From Halomonas sp. CH40 (GTDB taxonomy: Bacteria > Pseudomonadota > Gammaproteobacteria > Pseudomonadales > Halomonadaceae), in contig CP112982.1 of the NCBI GenBank assembly GCA_041875495.1, positions 1,488,001 through 1,552,000 of the forward strand: a DNA stretch of 64,000 bases, in the 5' to 3' direction. The notes beneath the pieces are model-generated. The model was not told where the DNA came from. It saw nothing but the letters and a program-made list of their open reading frames with translations, and did no database searches. Made by a program: the position numbers and the translations under genes. This document shows, one piece after another, positions 44,257 through 54,022 of the stretch. Positions within the stretch are counted from its first letter, which is position 1; the number at the start of each line of letters is the position of its first letter.

Positions 44257-44502
44257 GTGAGTCACTTATACAGGTGCCGCACCTCGGAACAGTGGCAAAG
44301 CCTGGTAGAACAACAGCGAGCCAGTGGTTTATCAGCGCCGCAATTTTGCAAACAGGGGAACATTGCTGATGCCAGTTTCTGCCACTGGCGCAAGCGTTTG
44401 TCAGAAAACCCAACGGTGGGTGATGCTTTGGATGCCAGCGACGTCAATTTCTTGGATTTGTCATCACTGATGGGCACGGCATCATCGACTGAGCCAGGCT
44501 GA
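44257..44502 (+). pseudogene. IS66 TnpA, in a decayed IS66 copy
   Basis: 81 codons from a GTG start: VSHLYRCRTSEQWQSLVEQQ, then ASGLSAPQFCKQGNIADASF and CHWRKRL, the IS66 Orf1 HTH. The gene itself looks whole but belongs to an element whose later genes are broken. Confidence 0.75.
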
Positions 44503-44555
44503 GACATTGTGCTTAGCCTGGGCAATGGGGTCGAACTTCGATTGAGCCAGAGCAG

Positions 44556-44738
44556 GTGATTGGCCTCGATAGCCAGGCACGCATCTGGTTATGTATCAAG
44601 CCCACTGACATGCGCAAGTCTTTTCAAGGCTTAAGCGCCCTGGTGAGGAACCAGTTGAAGTACGATCCACTCAGTGGTCATTATTTTGTCTTCGTCAACC
44701 GCCGTAAAACCCAAATGAAAATGCTTTATTGCGGGAAC
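44556..44738 (+). pseudogene. IS66 TnpB, 3' truncated
   Basis: Starts with GTG, MIGLDSQARIWLCIKPTDMR, then KSFQGLSALVRNQLKYDPLS and VFVNRRKTQMKMLYC, after which the TnpB sequence is lost. A deletion joins it directly to the N-terminus of tnpC. Confidence 0.78.
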
Positions 44739-44830
44739 AGCTTGACGCTCAGGCCGGCATCATTCGCCAGCTGACACACTCGCTGGACTGGTTCAAGAAG
44801 CAGCCTTTTGGCCCCAAACTCGAAAACAGG
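44729..44830 (+). pseudogene. IS66 TnpC, N-terminal fragment
   Basis: Encodes REQLDAQAGIIRQLTHSLDW FKKQPFGPK in two joined blocks, the typical TnpC leucine-rich start. Past about 44,830 it changes into group II intron sequence. Confidence 0.72.
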
Positions 44831-44879
44831 GTTACGATATTCCGGTGCAGGATAAGCTGTTCCAGCCGAATTACACGGT

Positions 44880-45222
44880 TGGTGCGGTTTCGTCCGCAAC
44901 GCGAACAACGTGCCGAGACCTTCGACTTTCTGGGGTTTACCCATTACTGGGGAAATCTCGACGGAATCGGATGATCATCAAACGCAAGACAGCCAAAGAC
45001 CAGCTTAAGCGAAGTCTGAAACGCATTGGAGAGTGGTATCGCCGACACAGGCATCTGCCTATTGTCGGTCAGTATAAGATGTTGAGACGTAAGGTTCAGG
45101 GGCACTTTTCGTACTACGGTATTCGCGGCAACATGAAATGCCTGAAAGGATTTCGTTACCGCGTAGAGCGTCTCTGGATCAAATGGTTGAGTCGTCGCTC
45201 CCAGAAAGCGCATATTGCCTAG
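44880..45222 (+). pseudogene. ltrA: Group II intron reverse transcriptase/maturase, C-terminal fragment
   Basis: FDFLGFTHYWG (RT thumb boundary) appears in one frame up to about 44,945 and the next frame continues with RKTAKDQLKRSLKRIGEWYR, RHRHLPIVGQYKML, GHFSYYGIRGNMKCL and RVERLWIKWLSRRSQKAH. These are the thumb and maturase X domain of bacterial intron RTs without an HNH domain. A one-base frameshift near 44,945 splits them. Confidence 0.8.
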
Positions 45223-45315
45223 GATCAAGGGCATCAGCTATTGCAGCGTCTTTCCCTTCCAATGCCAAGAATCGTGCAATCATACTGAATTTTTCAGCGA
45301 AACTGATGGATTGAG

Positions 45316-45348
45316 GAGCCGGATGCGTCAATCGCGCACGTCTGGATC
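45316..45348 (+). ncRNA. Group II intron domain V
   Basis: GAGCCGGATGCG, a short loop, then CGCACGTCTGGATC matches the conserved domain V hairpin (GAGCCGTATGCG ... CGCACGTACGGTTC) with a few substitutions. It is followed by a domain VI-like stem at 45,352-45,383. Confidence 0.72.
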
Positions 45349-45471
45349 TGTGGAGGCCAGGTCGAGCAATCGCCCGGTCTCCCTGACTTAAGGTTGCCAG
45401 CCAGCTTCCTCATTTGTCCCGAATGGGCCGCAGTCTGCTTCAAGAAAGCCTCGGATCACCTACCTCCTGTG

Positions 45472-47577
45472 CTAGGCGCCCGGATCCTCGCCATTGACCA
45501 CCACCCTGTTGCGACCGGTTTGCTTTGCCTCGTAGAGCACGGCGTCCACACGTTTCAGCAACGTATTGGACGTGTCCCCCCTCTGAAAGTTGGTGATGCC
45601 CAGGCTGATGGTTAAGGTACCCACTTCGGGAAAGGGCTCGACTTCAATACACCTGCGCAGTCGTTCCGCCTCTCGGGCGGCGTTGGAGGGGCTGGTTTCC
45701 GGGAGGAGGGCTACGAATTCCTCGCCGCCCCAACGGGCCAAAAAATCGGACTCCCGCATTTCCCTGGCGAGTCGCTTGGTCAGTTCCACCAGCACCTGAT
45801 CGCCAACGTCGTGCCCGTAGGTGTCGTTGACCCTCTTAAAATGGTCCAAATCGATCATCACCAGAGCAGTTTCAGTGCCATAACGTGCGTGGCGAGCCAC
45901 TGCGCGCTCCATCTCCGCATCGAAGCGCTGACGATTGTAGAGGCCGGTGAGGGTGTCGGTGGTGGCCTCCTGCTCCAATAACGCTTCCAGCTGCTTTTGC
46001 TTGGCAATGTCCAGCCCTATACCCAGCAGGGAATTCTCACCATTCAGCTTGACTCGCAACCCGTTGAACAAATAAGAGGTATCCCCCTCAACGGTGTTCA
46101 GCTTGCTTTCGATCACCACACTGCCTTCCGAAAAGGTTCTGGCGATGGCTCGGGCGACACGAGTTTTCTCTTCCTCCGGGACGAGCGCACAGGCGTCGAG
46201 GCCATCGAGCTCTTTGGGGCTGCGGCCCGTCACCGCTTCCATCTGGTCATTCCATTGAACCAGACGGCCCTGCTCATCGAAGAGGTAGAAGATGCCCGGC
46301 AAACTGTTCAGAATCGACGCTGAAAGCTCCTTCTCGCGTCGAAGCGAGTCCTCAAGATCCCGGCGCCTGGAGATATCGTGAAGGAAGAAGGAAGTCTGAC
46401 GGATATCCCCAACATCGTCCCGGTTGACAATAATTACCTGAGAAACAGGAACCTCCTTCCCCTCCCGATCCAGCATCACGGTCTCCCCCTGCCAGGATCC
46501 CTCTTGCCAGGCGGTGGGCAGCCCTTCGTTTAAAATCTTTTCCGCCGCCCAAGGCGGATGGATCCACCGCAACGTCCCTTCCAGGCTTTCCGTCTCAGGC
46601 GGCAGATCGGATCGATCCCAGCCCGTCTCTGGTTGCCAGCGATCTCGACTAGAGCGCTCGGGTAGCCCCACAAGGCGTGCGCCGGTGGCGTTCAGATAGA
46701 GCATGGCACCATCGCTATCGTGCATGGCGACGATGTCCGGCGTGCTGTCCAGGACCGCTGCAAAGCGCCGCAGACTATCTTCCAGCTGGCGCTGTTCGGT
46801 GATGTCGTGGACGGTGCCGAACATGCGTAGCGGCTTGCCGTTGGCATCGAACTCCACGTAGCCGCGCTCAAGCACAGTGCGCTCCTCGCCGTCGGGCCGC
46901 ACTACTCGATGATCCACCTCGTAGGGCTCGCCATTGAACGAGGCTTCGAGCGCTGCCTGCACCTTCGTCCGATCATCGGGATGCACTGCGGCTATGAACG
47001 ATTCCAAGGTTGCGCCCCACTCTCCCCGGTTCAGACCGAAGATGCGGTAGACCTCGTCGGACCACCGGATTTCGTTGGCGCGGAAGTCGGAGACCCAACT
47101 GCCCAGGTGGGCAAGCCGCTGCGCCTCGGCCAGTTCCTGTTTATCGGTGCGCAAGGTCTCGGTCTCTTTGCGGTCGCTGATGTCGCGCACTCTCCCCTGA
47201 ACCATTACGCCATCCTTCATGACAATCCGGCTCAACAAGATCTCGGTTGGAAAATCGACACCGTCCCACGTGCGGTGACGCCACTCGAAAAAGACCTGCC
47301 CCTGGTTCAGGGCCTCGTCGATGAAACCTGCCGCAGCCTCCCGACTGGGGCGACCGTCAGGTTGGTGAGAGGGGGAGAGGTCGCCGGGATGCATGCTCAC
47401 AAAGGTGGCCATATCAGGCACCCGAAACATGGTCAGGGTCGCAGGATTGCAATCCTGGAAACTCTCTCCCTCAAAAAACATAATGGCGTCGCGGGATTGC
47501 TCGAACGCCAACTGGTACTTCCGATATTGCCGGGCCGCATCCGCTTGGGACGTCTCCAGACCGTTGCCATGCGTCAT
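45472..47577 (-). CDS. Multi-PAS diguanylate cyclase
   Basis: A 701-residue signalling protein with four PAS domains (about 25-135, 150-265, 270-410, 425-535) and a C-terminal GGDEF domain. The cyclase signature is intact: LTGLYNRQRFDAEM, DLDHFKRVNDTYGHDVGDQV and RWGGEEF. No membrane helix is seen, so it is probably cytosolic and senses through the PAS domains. I start at ATG 47577 (MTHGNGLETSQ) with GAGGAG ahead rather than ten codons upstream. It is third in an operon after a KaiC-like gene and a GGDEF-EAL gene. Confidence 0.9.
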   Translation of the reverse strand: MTHGNGLETSQADAARQYRKYQLAFEQSRDAIMFFEGESFQDCNPATLTMFRVPDMATFVSMHPGDLSPSHQPDGRPSREAAAGFIDEALNQGQVFFEWRHRTWDGVDFPTEILLSRIVMKDGVMVQGRVRDISDRKETETLRTDKQELAEAQRLAHLGSWVSDFRANEIRWSDEVYRIFGLNRGEWGATLESFIAAVHPDDRTKVQAALEASFNGEPYEVDHRVVRPDGEERTVLERGYVEFDANGKPLRMFGTVHDITEQRQLEDSLRRFAAVLDSTPDIVAMHDSDGAMLYLNATGARLVGLPERSSRDRWQPETGWDRSDLPPETESLEGTLRWIHPPWAAEKILNEGLPTAWQEGSWQGETVMLDREGKEVPVSQVIIVNRDDVGDIRQTSFFLHDISRRRDLEDSLRREKELSASILNSLPGIFYLFDEQGRLVQWNDQMEAVTGRSPKELDGLDACALVPEEEKTRVARAIARTFSEGSVVIESKLNTVEGDTSYLFNGLRVKLNGENSLLGIGLDIAKQKQLEALLEQEATTDTLTGLYNRQRFDAEMERAVARHARYGTETALVMIDLDHFKRVNDTYGHDVGDQVLVELTKRLAREMRESDFLARWGGEEFVALLPETSPSNAAREAERLRRCIEVEPFPEVGTLTISLGITNFQRGDTSNTLLKRVDAVLYEAKQTGRNRVVVNGEDPGA

Positions 47578-47626
47578 GACTGCTCCTCTATACCGGGTCG
47601 GGGTCAATTCTCTCGGGTTGTAGCGG

Positions 47627-49351
47627 CTACCATTTCATCCAGCGCACGAATTCGGCGGCCGGCATGGGGCGGGCGAAGTAGTAGCCTTGGACGTTATCAA
47701 CCCCCCGTGACTGCAGGAAGTCTGCCTGGGATTCGTATTCTACGCCCTCTGCCACAAGGCCCAAGTGAAAATGATGGGCCAAAGAAATGATGGCCTCCAC
47801 GATCCCCACACCGTCATGCTCGTCCGGGATCCGGTCAATGAAACTCTTGTCGATCTTGAGCACGTCGACCGGCAGCTCTTGCAAGTAGCTGAGCGACGAA
47901 TATCCCGTCCCGAAATCATCTACCGCAATTCGCCCCCCCTTGGCACGGAGTTCCCGTAATCGCTCCAGCACCACCTTGGCGACCTCGCAAAGCATGGTCT
48001 CGGTCAATTCAAACTCAAGGTTCTCGGGAAGCACTCCGTAGCGGATCCTGAGGTCATCCACGCGATCGATAAAATCCGGCATTCCCACGTCAGCCGGCGT
48101 GATGTTGATGGCCATCACGAAATCCGGCTTCCAGTCCCTCCAGTTCGAAAGCACCCGAAATGCTTGGTCGAGTACCCAACGGCTAATTTTTAGAATCAGG
48201 TCGCTCTTCTCCGCGACTGGAATGAACTCTCCCGGCGAGACCAGTTCCCCAGAGGGCCGTCGCCAACGAACCAGCGCCTCAGCCCCGATCACAACTCTAT
48301 CGGCAAGGCGGATCTTGGGCTGAAACCACAGTTCCAACTCACCATCGTCCACAGCCTTGGAGAGCTCGTTCTCGGTACGGATGTGCCAGAGTGCCTTTTC
48401 CTGAGCTGACGGGGAATAGAAGGCAGGTTCGCCGTCGGTGCCATTGGCCTGCCCTGCTGCAGCCATCGCAGCGCCAATAAGGCCGGGCACATCCTCGGAA
48501 TCATCGGGCCAAATCGCGATTCCTACGCGAGGAGGGAGCCGAATCTCCTCTTGGCCGACGTGCAACGTCCGATCCCTCAGTCCGTGAATTTTTCGAGCCT
48601 GCGTCATCATTGACTCGACGCTCGTGCCGGTTCGAAATATGATCCCCCAGTCATTGGTTGTTAGCCGCGCTGGCTCAATATCGTCCCCCAGCCATGATCG
48701 AAGCCATGAGGAGAACGCCCGAGCGGCGGCGTCCAGGCCCAAAGTTCCCAGTGAACCCATGACCATGTCCATAGGTACGTGGATCACCGCTAAGAACACC
48801 TTTTTATCCTCTCTTGAGAGAGCTGCCAGTGCTATTTGCAGACGATCCTCGAACAGCGGGCGATTGGCCAGCCCCGTCACCGCGTCGTGATTGATGATGT
48901 AGGCCAATCGGTCAGACTGTTCCAGTGCCATCCGGCGGGCCCGGAGGAGGATGCAGGCCCGTTCCACCAATTCCACTGTATTGGTCGGTGTTATCACGAA
49001 TGCATCGACGACCTCGGAATCCTGTTGTATCCGATGGTGTAGCTTGTCCTTGCCTAACACCAGCATCACTGGGAGAAAGATAGGCTCGCCTCGTCGTTTT
49101 GCAGCGACCAGCGCCGCCCTCCATTTCTGGAGACCTTCTATATCCACTACGGCCAGGTCGAATTCGAGCATCTCCCGGGAGCCATCGGTGACGGCCTGGA
49201 CTGTAAAATGCGATTCCAGTATTTCCATCAGCCGCAGCCGATTGCCTGGGGCGGCCACGGCCAGAAGTACCCTCCCGCTATGCTTCCCAGTTTCGTTTTT
49301 TTTCGGTCCGGTCGACGGCCAGTCTGAGCGTGTATCCGAGTTCAACGACAT
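47627..49351 (-). CDS. Degenerate GGDEF / intact EAL protein
   Basis: A 574-residue protein. About residues 25-130 resemble a receiver fold (VLLAVAAPGNRLRLMEIL, FDLAVVDIEG). The GGDEF region keeps DAVTGLANRPLFEDRL but the active loop reads TTNDWGIIF, so no cyclase activity is expected. The EAL domain is intact (GAEALVRWRRPSGELVSPGE; FELTETML; AVDDFGTGYSSLSYL; LKIDKSFI; VAEGVE), so it should degrade c-di-GMP. GGAGGGGC precedes the ATG, eight bases after the KaiC-like gene. Confidence 0.9.
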   Translation of the reverse strand: MSLNSDTRSDWPSTGPKKNETGKHSGRVLLAVAAPGNRLRLMEILESHFTVQAVTDGSREMLEFDLAVVDIEGLQKWRAALVAAKRRGEPIFLPVMLVLGKDKLHHRIQQDSEVVDAFVITPTNTVELVERACILLRARRMALEQSDRLAYIINHDAVTGLANRPLFEDRLQIALAALSREDKKVFLAVIHVPMDMVMGSLGTLGLDAAARAFSSWLRSWLGDDIEPARLTTNDWGIIFRTGTSVESMMTQARKIHGLRDRTLHVGQEEIRLPPRVGIAIWPDDSEDVPGLIGAAMAAAGQANGTDGEPAFYSPSAQEKALWHIRTENELSKAVDDGELELWFQPKIRLADRVVIGAEALVRWRRPSGELVSPGEFIPVAEKSDLILKISRWVLDQAFRVLSNWRDWKPDFVMAINITPADVGMPDFIDRVDDLRIRYGVLPENLEFELTETMLCEVAKVVLERLRELRAKGGRIAVDDFGTGYSSLSYLQELPVDVLKIDKSFIDRIPDEHDGVGIVEAIISLAHHFHLGLVAEGVEYESQADFLQSRGVDNVQGYYFARPMPAAEFVRWMKW

Positions 49352-49359
49352 TGCCCCTC

Positions 49360-50823
49360 CTAACTAACTGGCCCACGGCTGGACGATGGCTCACTTTTTG
49401 GCAGGCTGGGAAATGTTGCACCCACTCGGAGGATGTCGTCGTGGAGCTGCACGCCATCGGAAGTAATGCTGAAACGTATTGGATACTCGGAAAAATTACC
49501 AGTGCGTTTTTTCAGAAATCCGATGGCGCGTCCAAGCCCGCCCTCGTGGTCGATGTAGCGCAGGAGCATGATGTTGTCGGTCAGATAGCTGATACGCTCG
49601 GCGGTACTCTTGGCCTCGCCGGTGATTTCCGTCGTCTCCTCCAAGAGAAAGGCGGTCACCCCCATGTTCGCCAGATAACGGCAGATCTCGTGCAGCCGCT
49701 GGATCATTTCCTCACCCGCGTTAATGGAAAGCCGGAAACTGCTCACGCTGTCGATCATTACGATACGGACATCACGCCGTTCGACCTCATCCCGGATAAG
49801 GACGGCCAGTTCATCGGGACTATAGCTTAGAGCCTCAATCGAGTGGATGGACAGCAGGCCGTTTTCAACCATGTCGTCCACCGGCATACCGATGCCCCGG
49901 CAGCGCTGGAGAATCAAGTCTTTCGCTTCCTCGAAGCTAATGACCACTGAACGGAGACCTTGGGCGGCCAGTTCCCTCATGTACACCATACCCAGGTTGG
50001 ACTTTCCGACTCCAGCAGGCCCGGAGATCAGGTTCGTCGAGCCTTCGTGTATGCCGCCGCCAGAGAGATCATCCAAAGCGGCGATCCCTGAACTCAGTAT
50101 CCGGGGGGAAAACTGCCGAGTATGCTTCCGGGCCTGAAGGCGGGGCGCGATTTTCAGGCCATGGTCGGTGAGCCGGTAAGTATGAGGGCCGGGCGAAACA
50201 TCGCTGCCTCGCAACTTGGGTAGACTGATTTGGTGAGGCTGATACCACGAATCCAGTTCAATGATGCCGTCGCTGAGAAACGACAGGTTGCCGTTCTCAT
50301 CGCTGGCCCCTGCCTCGGACGTAAACACCACGGTCGCCCCCTGGTCCTTGAGGAGGTGGAGTAGCCCGAGCGCCTGGTGGCGGAAGTGTTGCTGGTCTTG
50401 GGCGAGATAGCGCAGGTGGCTCATGGAGTCGATGACCACGCGCGTCGGCGACTCCGATTCGACCTTCTTACGGATGGCGTCCATGACCGGTTGGCCTTCC
50501 ACCTCCGCTACAGAGACGACGTCATAGCTCTCTTCGGGTGTGAACGCCGAGGCAGACGGCGATAGGTCCAAAACTCGAATGCTGGAAAGGTCTAAGCCGC
50601 CTGGCGCGTTATCACGGATCTAGTGCTCCCGTTCGCCGAAAGTGATCAGCAGGCAGGGTTCCTTGCCAGCGGTGAGAAACTGTAGGCACAAGGTAGTCTT
50701 GCCGGATCCGGGACCGCCCTTGACGAGATAAGCGCCACCCTGCGGCAACCCGCCTTTCATGACCTCGTCAAGTTCCTCGATCCCTGTGGACAGTCGGGTT
50801 CGTTCAACCGCAGTCTGTTCCAT
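49360..50823 (-). pseudogene. KaiC-like RecA-superfamily ATPase with internal amber stop
   Basis: A 487-codon frame with two KaiC/RadA-like ATPase modules. The first has GGLPQGGAYLVKGGPGSGKT (Walker A) and the second GGIHEGSTNLISGPAGVGKS and IVMIDSVSSFRLS (Walker B). In the first module the frame reads FGEREH, TAG (50620-50622), then IRDNAPGG in the same frame with no other damage. Intact relatives have a Gln here (GEREHQIRDN), so one CAG to TAG change explains it. The downstream part could only be made by read-through or re-initiation. It heads the c-di-GMP operon. The start is the ATG at 50823 after GGGGAAGAAAGG. Confidence 0.85.
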
Positions 50824-51225
50824 GCCTTTCTTCCCCTTTGTAGGCAAGAGCTGGTCATTTCAATTCCGAAACGGTATATAGAAACACTAGCACACATTAC
50901 CCAATATGCAATTACAACACGGGATCATCCAGAATTGAGGAAGTCATAGTAGACCACCAAACGGTGGTGCTTATTCACGATCTTGATCATTTCAAGAACA
51001 TCAACGATTGTCATGGTCATTTGGTAAGAAACCATGACCTCAGTCAAGCAGCGGAGATTGTCGTGGGTCAGCTTCGGCCATCGGATAATGCCTACCGTTT
51101 GGGGGCGAGGAGTAAAGTTGAGTGCCATATCCGTGATCACTGAAGGGGCTACTACGCTTGGCAGAACAGAAGACGTGTGGAGCAACTTTACGATAATTTC
51201 TAGAGGACGCCAGGACGATTGCACA
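50824..51225. other. Intergenic stretch, no supported gene
   Basis: A 67-99 codon minus-strand frame (50925-51224) exists, containing MALNFTPRPQTVGIIRWPKL, but no ribosome site or family supports it. The likely promoter of the KaiC-like operon lies here. Confidence 0.35.
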
Positions 51226-51833
51226 TCATGAAACGCGGCATTGTAGGATTTCCTGAGCTGTTTGAGGCCTGACGAACCCCCACGAATTTAGCGCTATGCG
51301 TCGCATAATGCCTGATGGCGAGCTTCTTCTCGGAGGCTTTCTTGAAGCGATACCCAGCAAAGCCAGGGCACAGCGCCGGAAGGTTGTCGACGAAGCCATT
51401 CCAGCCCAAGGCGCCATACCGATAAAACGTTTCGATGATCGATACTGTTGCTCTGGTAGTGTTTCTGTTGCCCTCTGGTTATGACGCCCAGGCCGGCAAC
51501 CATCATTGCCATATTGGCTAACATCGCGATTAATGCATACCAAAATCCAGCCCGAACAGGGGCTTTTGACATCGCGAAAACCTTCTTCGATCTGCATTCG
51601 TTGCCGGTAGATGGCAACCACTCGACCAGAATCAGGGAACGTGTCATATGACCGATCAACACATTAGTCACCAGCCAATAAAACAAGGGGCGCTCCTCGT
51701 GCAAATGGTGGTTGCCCAATAGCCGATCCGTCAGCAAGGCACTCACCGTATCCAGAAGTGCTTGAAGACGTTTGGCATGTATTGAGGGGAGTGCTGATGT
51801 GAGCCAATTGTGTAAGAATCGTGGGGCCTGCAT
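51226..51833 (-). pseudogene. IS4-family transposase, internally deleted and frameshifted
   Basis: The start MQAPRFLHNWLTSALPSIHA KRLQALLDTV is the N-terminus of an IS4-family transposase. It passes into HLHEERPLFYWLVTNVLIGH, jumps past the catalytic core to RQRMQIEEGFRDVKSP (the Y-R-E-K-like region with the final Glu) and continues in another frame as AGFWYALIAMLANMAMMVAG and VLSVWRLGLEWLRR. More than half of the gene is missing. Confidence 0.78.
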
Positions 51834-51901
51834 GGATCTCCTTAGGTATATTGTTTGTTTGGCGATTAACAACATGCCGACTCATGCAGGCTCTTTCAAC
51901 A

Positions 51902-52137
51902 TTACTCGCTGATTTCATTAAAAATATTCGCGGGATCTCTCAGCATTAAAAGTACTTGATCCGACCAGAGTGACTTGGCGACGAAATGATGTAGTGCTTG
52001 GTGACGCGCCTGCAAGTGGGTGGGATCCACGCTCGCTGCCATCGGTTCGATACTCTTCCGTGATAAGGACAGCATTAGGCCATAGCAGTAGTCCTTGAAG
52101 CTAGAAATGCGGTCTGCATGCCCTAGCTGAGCGGCCT
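51902..52137 (-). pseudogene. IS701-family transposase, N-terminal fragment
   Basis: A minus-strand frame without a start reads AQLGHADRISSFKDYCYGLM, LSLSRKSIEPMAASVDPTHL and QARHQALHHFVAKSLWSDQV, ending FNEISE. This matches the N-terminal region of IS701-type DDE transposases (R-K-S-x-E-P-M-A). An upstream in-frame stop and the early end show it is only debris. Confidence 0.7.
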
Positions 52138-52315
52138 ATGTATCAAGGTATGAATCAAAACATTCATGTAGTGCATCGAGTAGCATAAACATTTGATATC
52201 ATTGGATATGTTGCTTTTATTATAGCAAAACATATTTATGATACAGTAGGATTAGTTTTTGGATAGGCACTAACTACAATCAGGGCTCAACGTTATAGGC
52301 TGGATAACTTCCATT
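52138..52315 (+). promoter_or_regulatory. AT-rich upstream region of the PAS-GAF-PAS-GGDEF gene
   Basis: No gene. Bases 52,195-52,260 are rich in A/T, with TATGTTGCTTTTATTATAGC holding a TTGCTT and TATTATAG pair too close for a standard promoter. Several possible -10 boxes exist and none is decisive. Confidence 0.35.
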
Positions 52316-54022
52316 ATGGATTTACCTCTTAAGCTGTATAAAGAGACTTTGGAGCATATCTCTGAAGCAATCACCATAACCGACGCACACATAGCCCCCC
52401 CCGGCCCTCGCATCGTTTATGTTAATCGAGCCTTCGAAGCCATGACGGGTTATCTTCGTTCAGAAGTTCTTGGAATTTCCCCGCGTATTCTGCAAGGCCC
52501 AAGCAGCTCACAAGAGGTCCTAAAGCGTTTGCAAGACGACATGCGAAAAGGTATCTCTTTTGAGGGCGAGACCTACAATTATCGAAAAAATGGAACGGTC
52601 TTTCTTATGAAATGGTCAGTCACTCCCGTAAAGGATAGTGCTGGCCAAATTACTCACTTCGTAGCGGTACAGCGTGACATAACCGAACAGCGTGAGCGCC
52701 AACATCGACGGGAACAGTTAGAAGAGGTAACCTCCATTCAACGGATGGTGGTGACAAGCAATCTGGATCTTCAGCGCGTTCGTGAAAAAGTTGTGGAGGC
52801 CGCTCTTGCAATGACCAATGCCGATGCAGCGGTGGTGGCAGAGGCAGAGGGTCAGGAGCTTGTTTACCGGGCAGTTGAGGGAGCCGCTAAAGACTCACTT
52901 GGATTGCGTCTGCTTGTGAGCCGGAGTCTTTCGGGTTTGAGTTATCGTAAACAGGAAGTTCTGCGGTGCGACAATTCAAGAATCGATAATCGTGTAGAAC
53001 TCAAAGAAGCGGCTGAGAAGATTGGCTTTATTTCTGGCATTCTTGCACCGCTGGTTCATGAGCAGAACTGTTATGGTGTCCTCAAAGTGTATTCCTCGAA
53101 GCCGATGGCGTTTAACGAAGAAGACTGTCAGCTTTTGGAACTCGCGTCCGGGACTCTCGCTTCCGCATTATTCAATGCTGCGGCCTTTGACACGGAAATA
53201 AGCAGAAGAACCTTGCTAGTCGATAGCTTTCCAATGTTAGTCTCCTATATTGACCGGGAACAACGTTATCAGGAGATGAATGCCGCTTATGAACAATGGT
53301 TTGATGTAATTGCCAGCGAGATTCGCGGCAAGTATGTGTGGGAAGTGCTCGGTAATGAGGCGTATGAAACAGTTCGGCCTCACTTAAGCAAAGCTTTAAG
53401 TGGTGAGTCAGTAAGCTATGAGGCCCGCGTTCTCTATCGTACAGGGGGCGAGCGCGAAATTCATGCTCGATATGAGCCCCATTTTTTATCGAATGGGAGT
53501 GTCGCTGGAGTGTATGCTGTTATTTGGGATATGACCAAAAACAAACAAGCAGAATTGGACTTTCTCACGGGTATCTTTAATCGACGTAAATTTGATGAGA
53601 TAGTAACCGATGCGCTGAAAACAGCCACTCGTTATGAACAGCCGGTTACGTTGGCCATGCTCGATATCGATTACTTCAAGGCGGTAAATGATTACCACGG
53701 GCACTTGGTTGGTGACCAAGTGATCAAAGAGGTTTCCCAACGAATTGTCAGTATGTTGCGAAATACCGACACTCTGGCACGGTGGGGCGGCGAAGAATTT
53801 ATAATACTGTCACCGGGAATTAATGTAGAGCAAGGGATCCAACTGGCTGAGCGTGTGCGCAAGACGATTGGGTCAAAGGCATTTGCCGAGGTGGGACCAA
53901 TAACTATCAGTATTGGTGTTGCTCAGTGGTTTCCTGGCGAAACCTTGAGCTCACTGCAGGCGCGAGCGGACAGGGCGCTTTATATGGCCAAGGAGACCGG
54001 TCGCAATAAAGTTTGCGTATAA
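52316..54022 (+). CDS. PAS-GAF-PAS diguanylate cyclase
   Basis: A 568-residue cytosolic protein. The N-terminal PAS (about 10-128) looks LOV-like: VYVNRAFEAMTGYLRSEVLG, then GISPRILQGPSS where photoactive LOV domains have G-x-N-C-R-F-L-Q-G; the flavin-bonding Cys is a Pro. A GAF domain follows (about 140-290), then a PAS4-type domain (300-400) and GGDEF with LTGIFNRRKFDEIV, DIDYFKAVNDYHGHLVGDQV and RWGGEEF. It should make c-di-GMP. It is flanked by transposon debris and seems to have its own AT-rich promoter. Confidence 0.9.
   Translation: MDLPLKLYKETLEHISEAITITDAHIAPPGPRIVYVNRAFEAMTGYLRSEVLGISPRILQGPSSSQEVLKRLQDDMRKGISFEGETYNYRKNGTVFLMKWSVTPVKDSAGQITHFVAVQRDITEQRERQHRREQLEEVTSIQRMVVTSNLDLQRVREKVVEAALAMTNADAAVVAEAEGQELVYRAVEGAAKDSLGLRLLVSRSLSGLSYRKQEVLRCDNSRIDNRVELKEAAEKIGFISGILAPLVHEQNCYGVLKVYSSKPMAFNEEDCQLLELASGTLASALFNAAAFDTEISRRTLLVDSFPMLVSYIDREQRYQEMNAAYEQWFDVIASEIRGKYVWEVLGNEAYETVRPHLSKALSGESVSYEARVLYRTGGEREIHARYEPHFLSNGSVAGVYAVIWDMTKNKQAELDFLTGIFNRRKFDEIVTDALKTATRYEQPVTLAMLDIDYFKAVNDYHGHLVGDQVIKEVSQRIVSMLRNTDTLARWGGEEFIILSPGINVEQGIQLAERVRKTIGSKAFAEVGPITISIGVAQWFPGETLSSLQARADRALYMAKETGRNKVCV

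Larger units (their letters stand above)
44880..45395 (+). mobile_element. Group II intron, 3' fragment
   Basis: Contains the C-terminal part of the intron-encoded reverse transcriptase/maturase and, about 95 bases after its stop, a recognisable domain V and domain VI. The 5' ribozyme half and most of the RT are absent. The 3' end is placed near 45,390, after a GGAG...CTCC domain VI stem. It sits fused to IS66 debris and cannot splice. Confidence 0.75.

Noticed and set aside
50925..51224. 99-codon minus-strand frame upstream of the KaiC-like gene
   Set aside because: No start with a ribosome site, no recognised family and it lies between debris; kept only as a remark in the intergenic entry.
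52676..52690. GTGACATAACC as another TnsB-type repeat
   Set aside because: It is a single copy inside a PAS-domain coding sequence (RDITEQ) and is explained by the protein; no repeats surround it.
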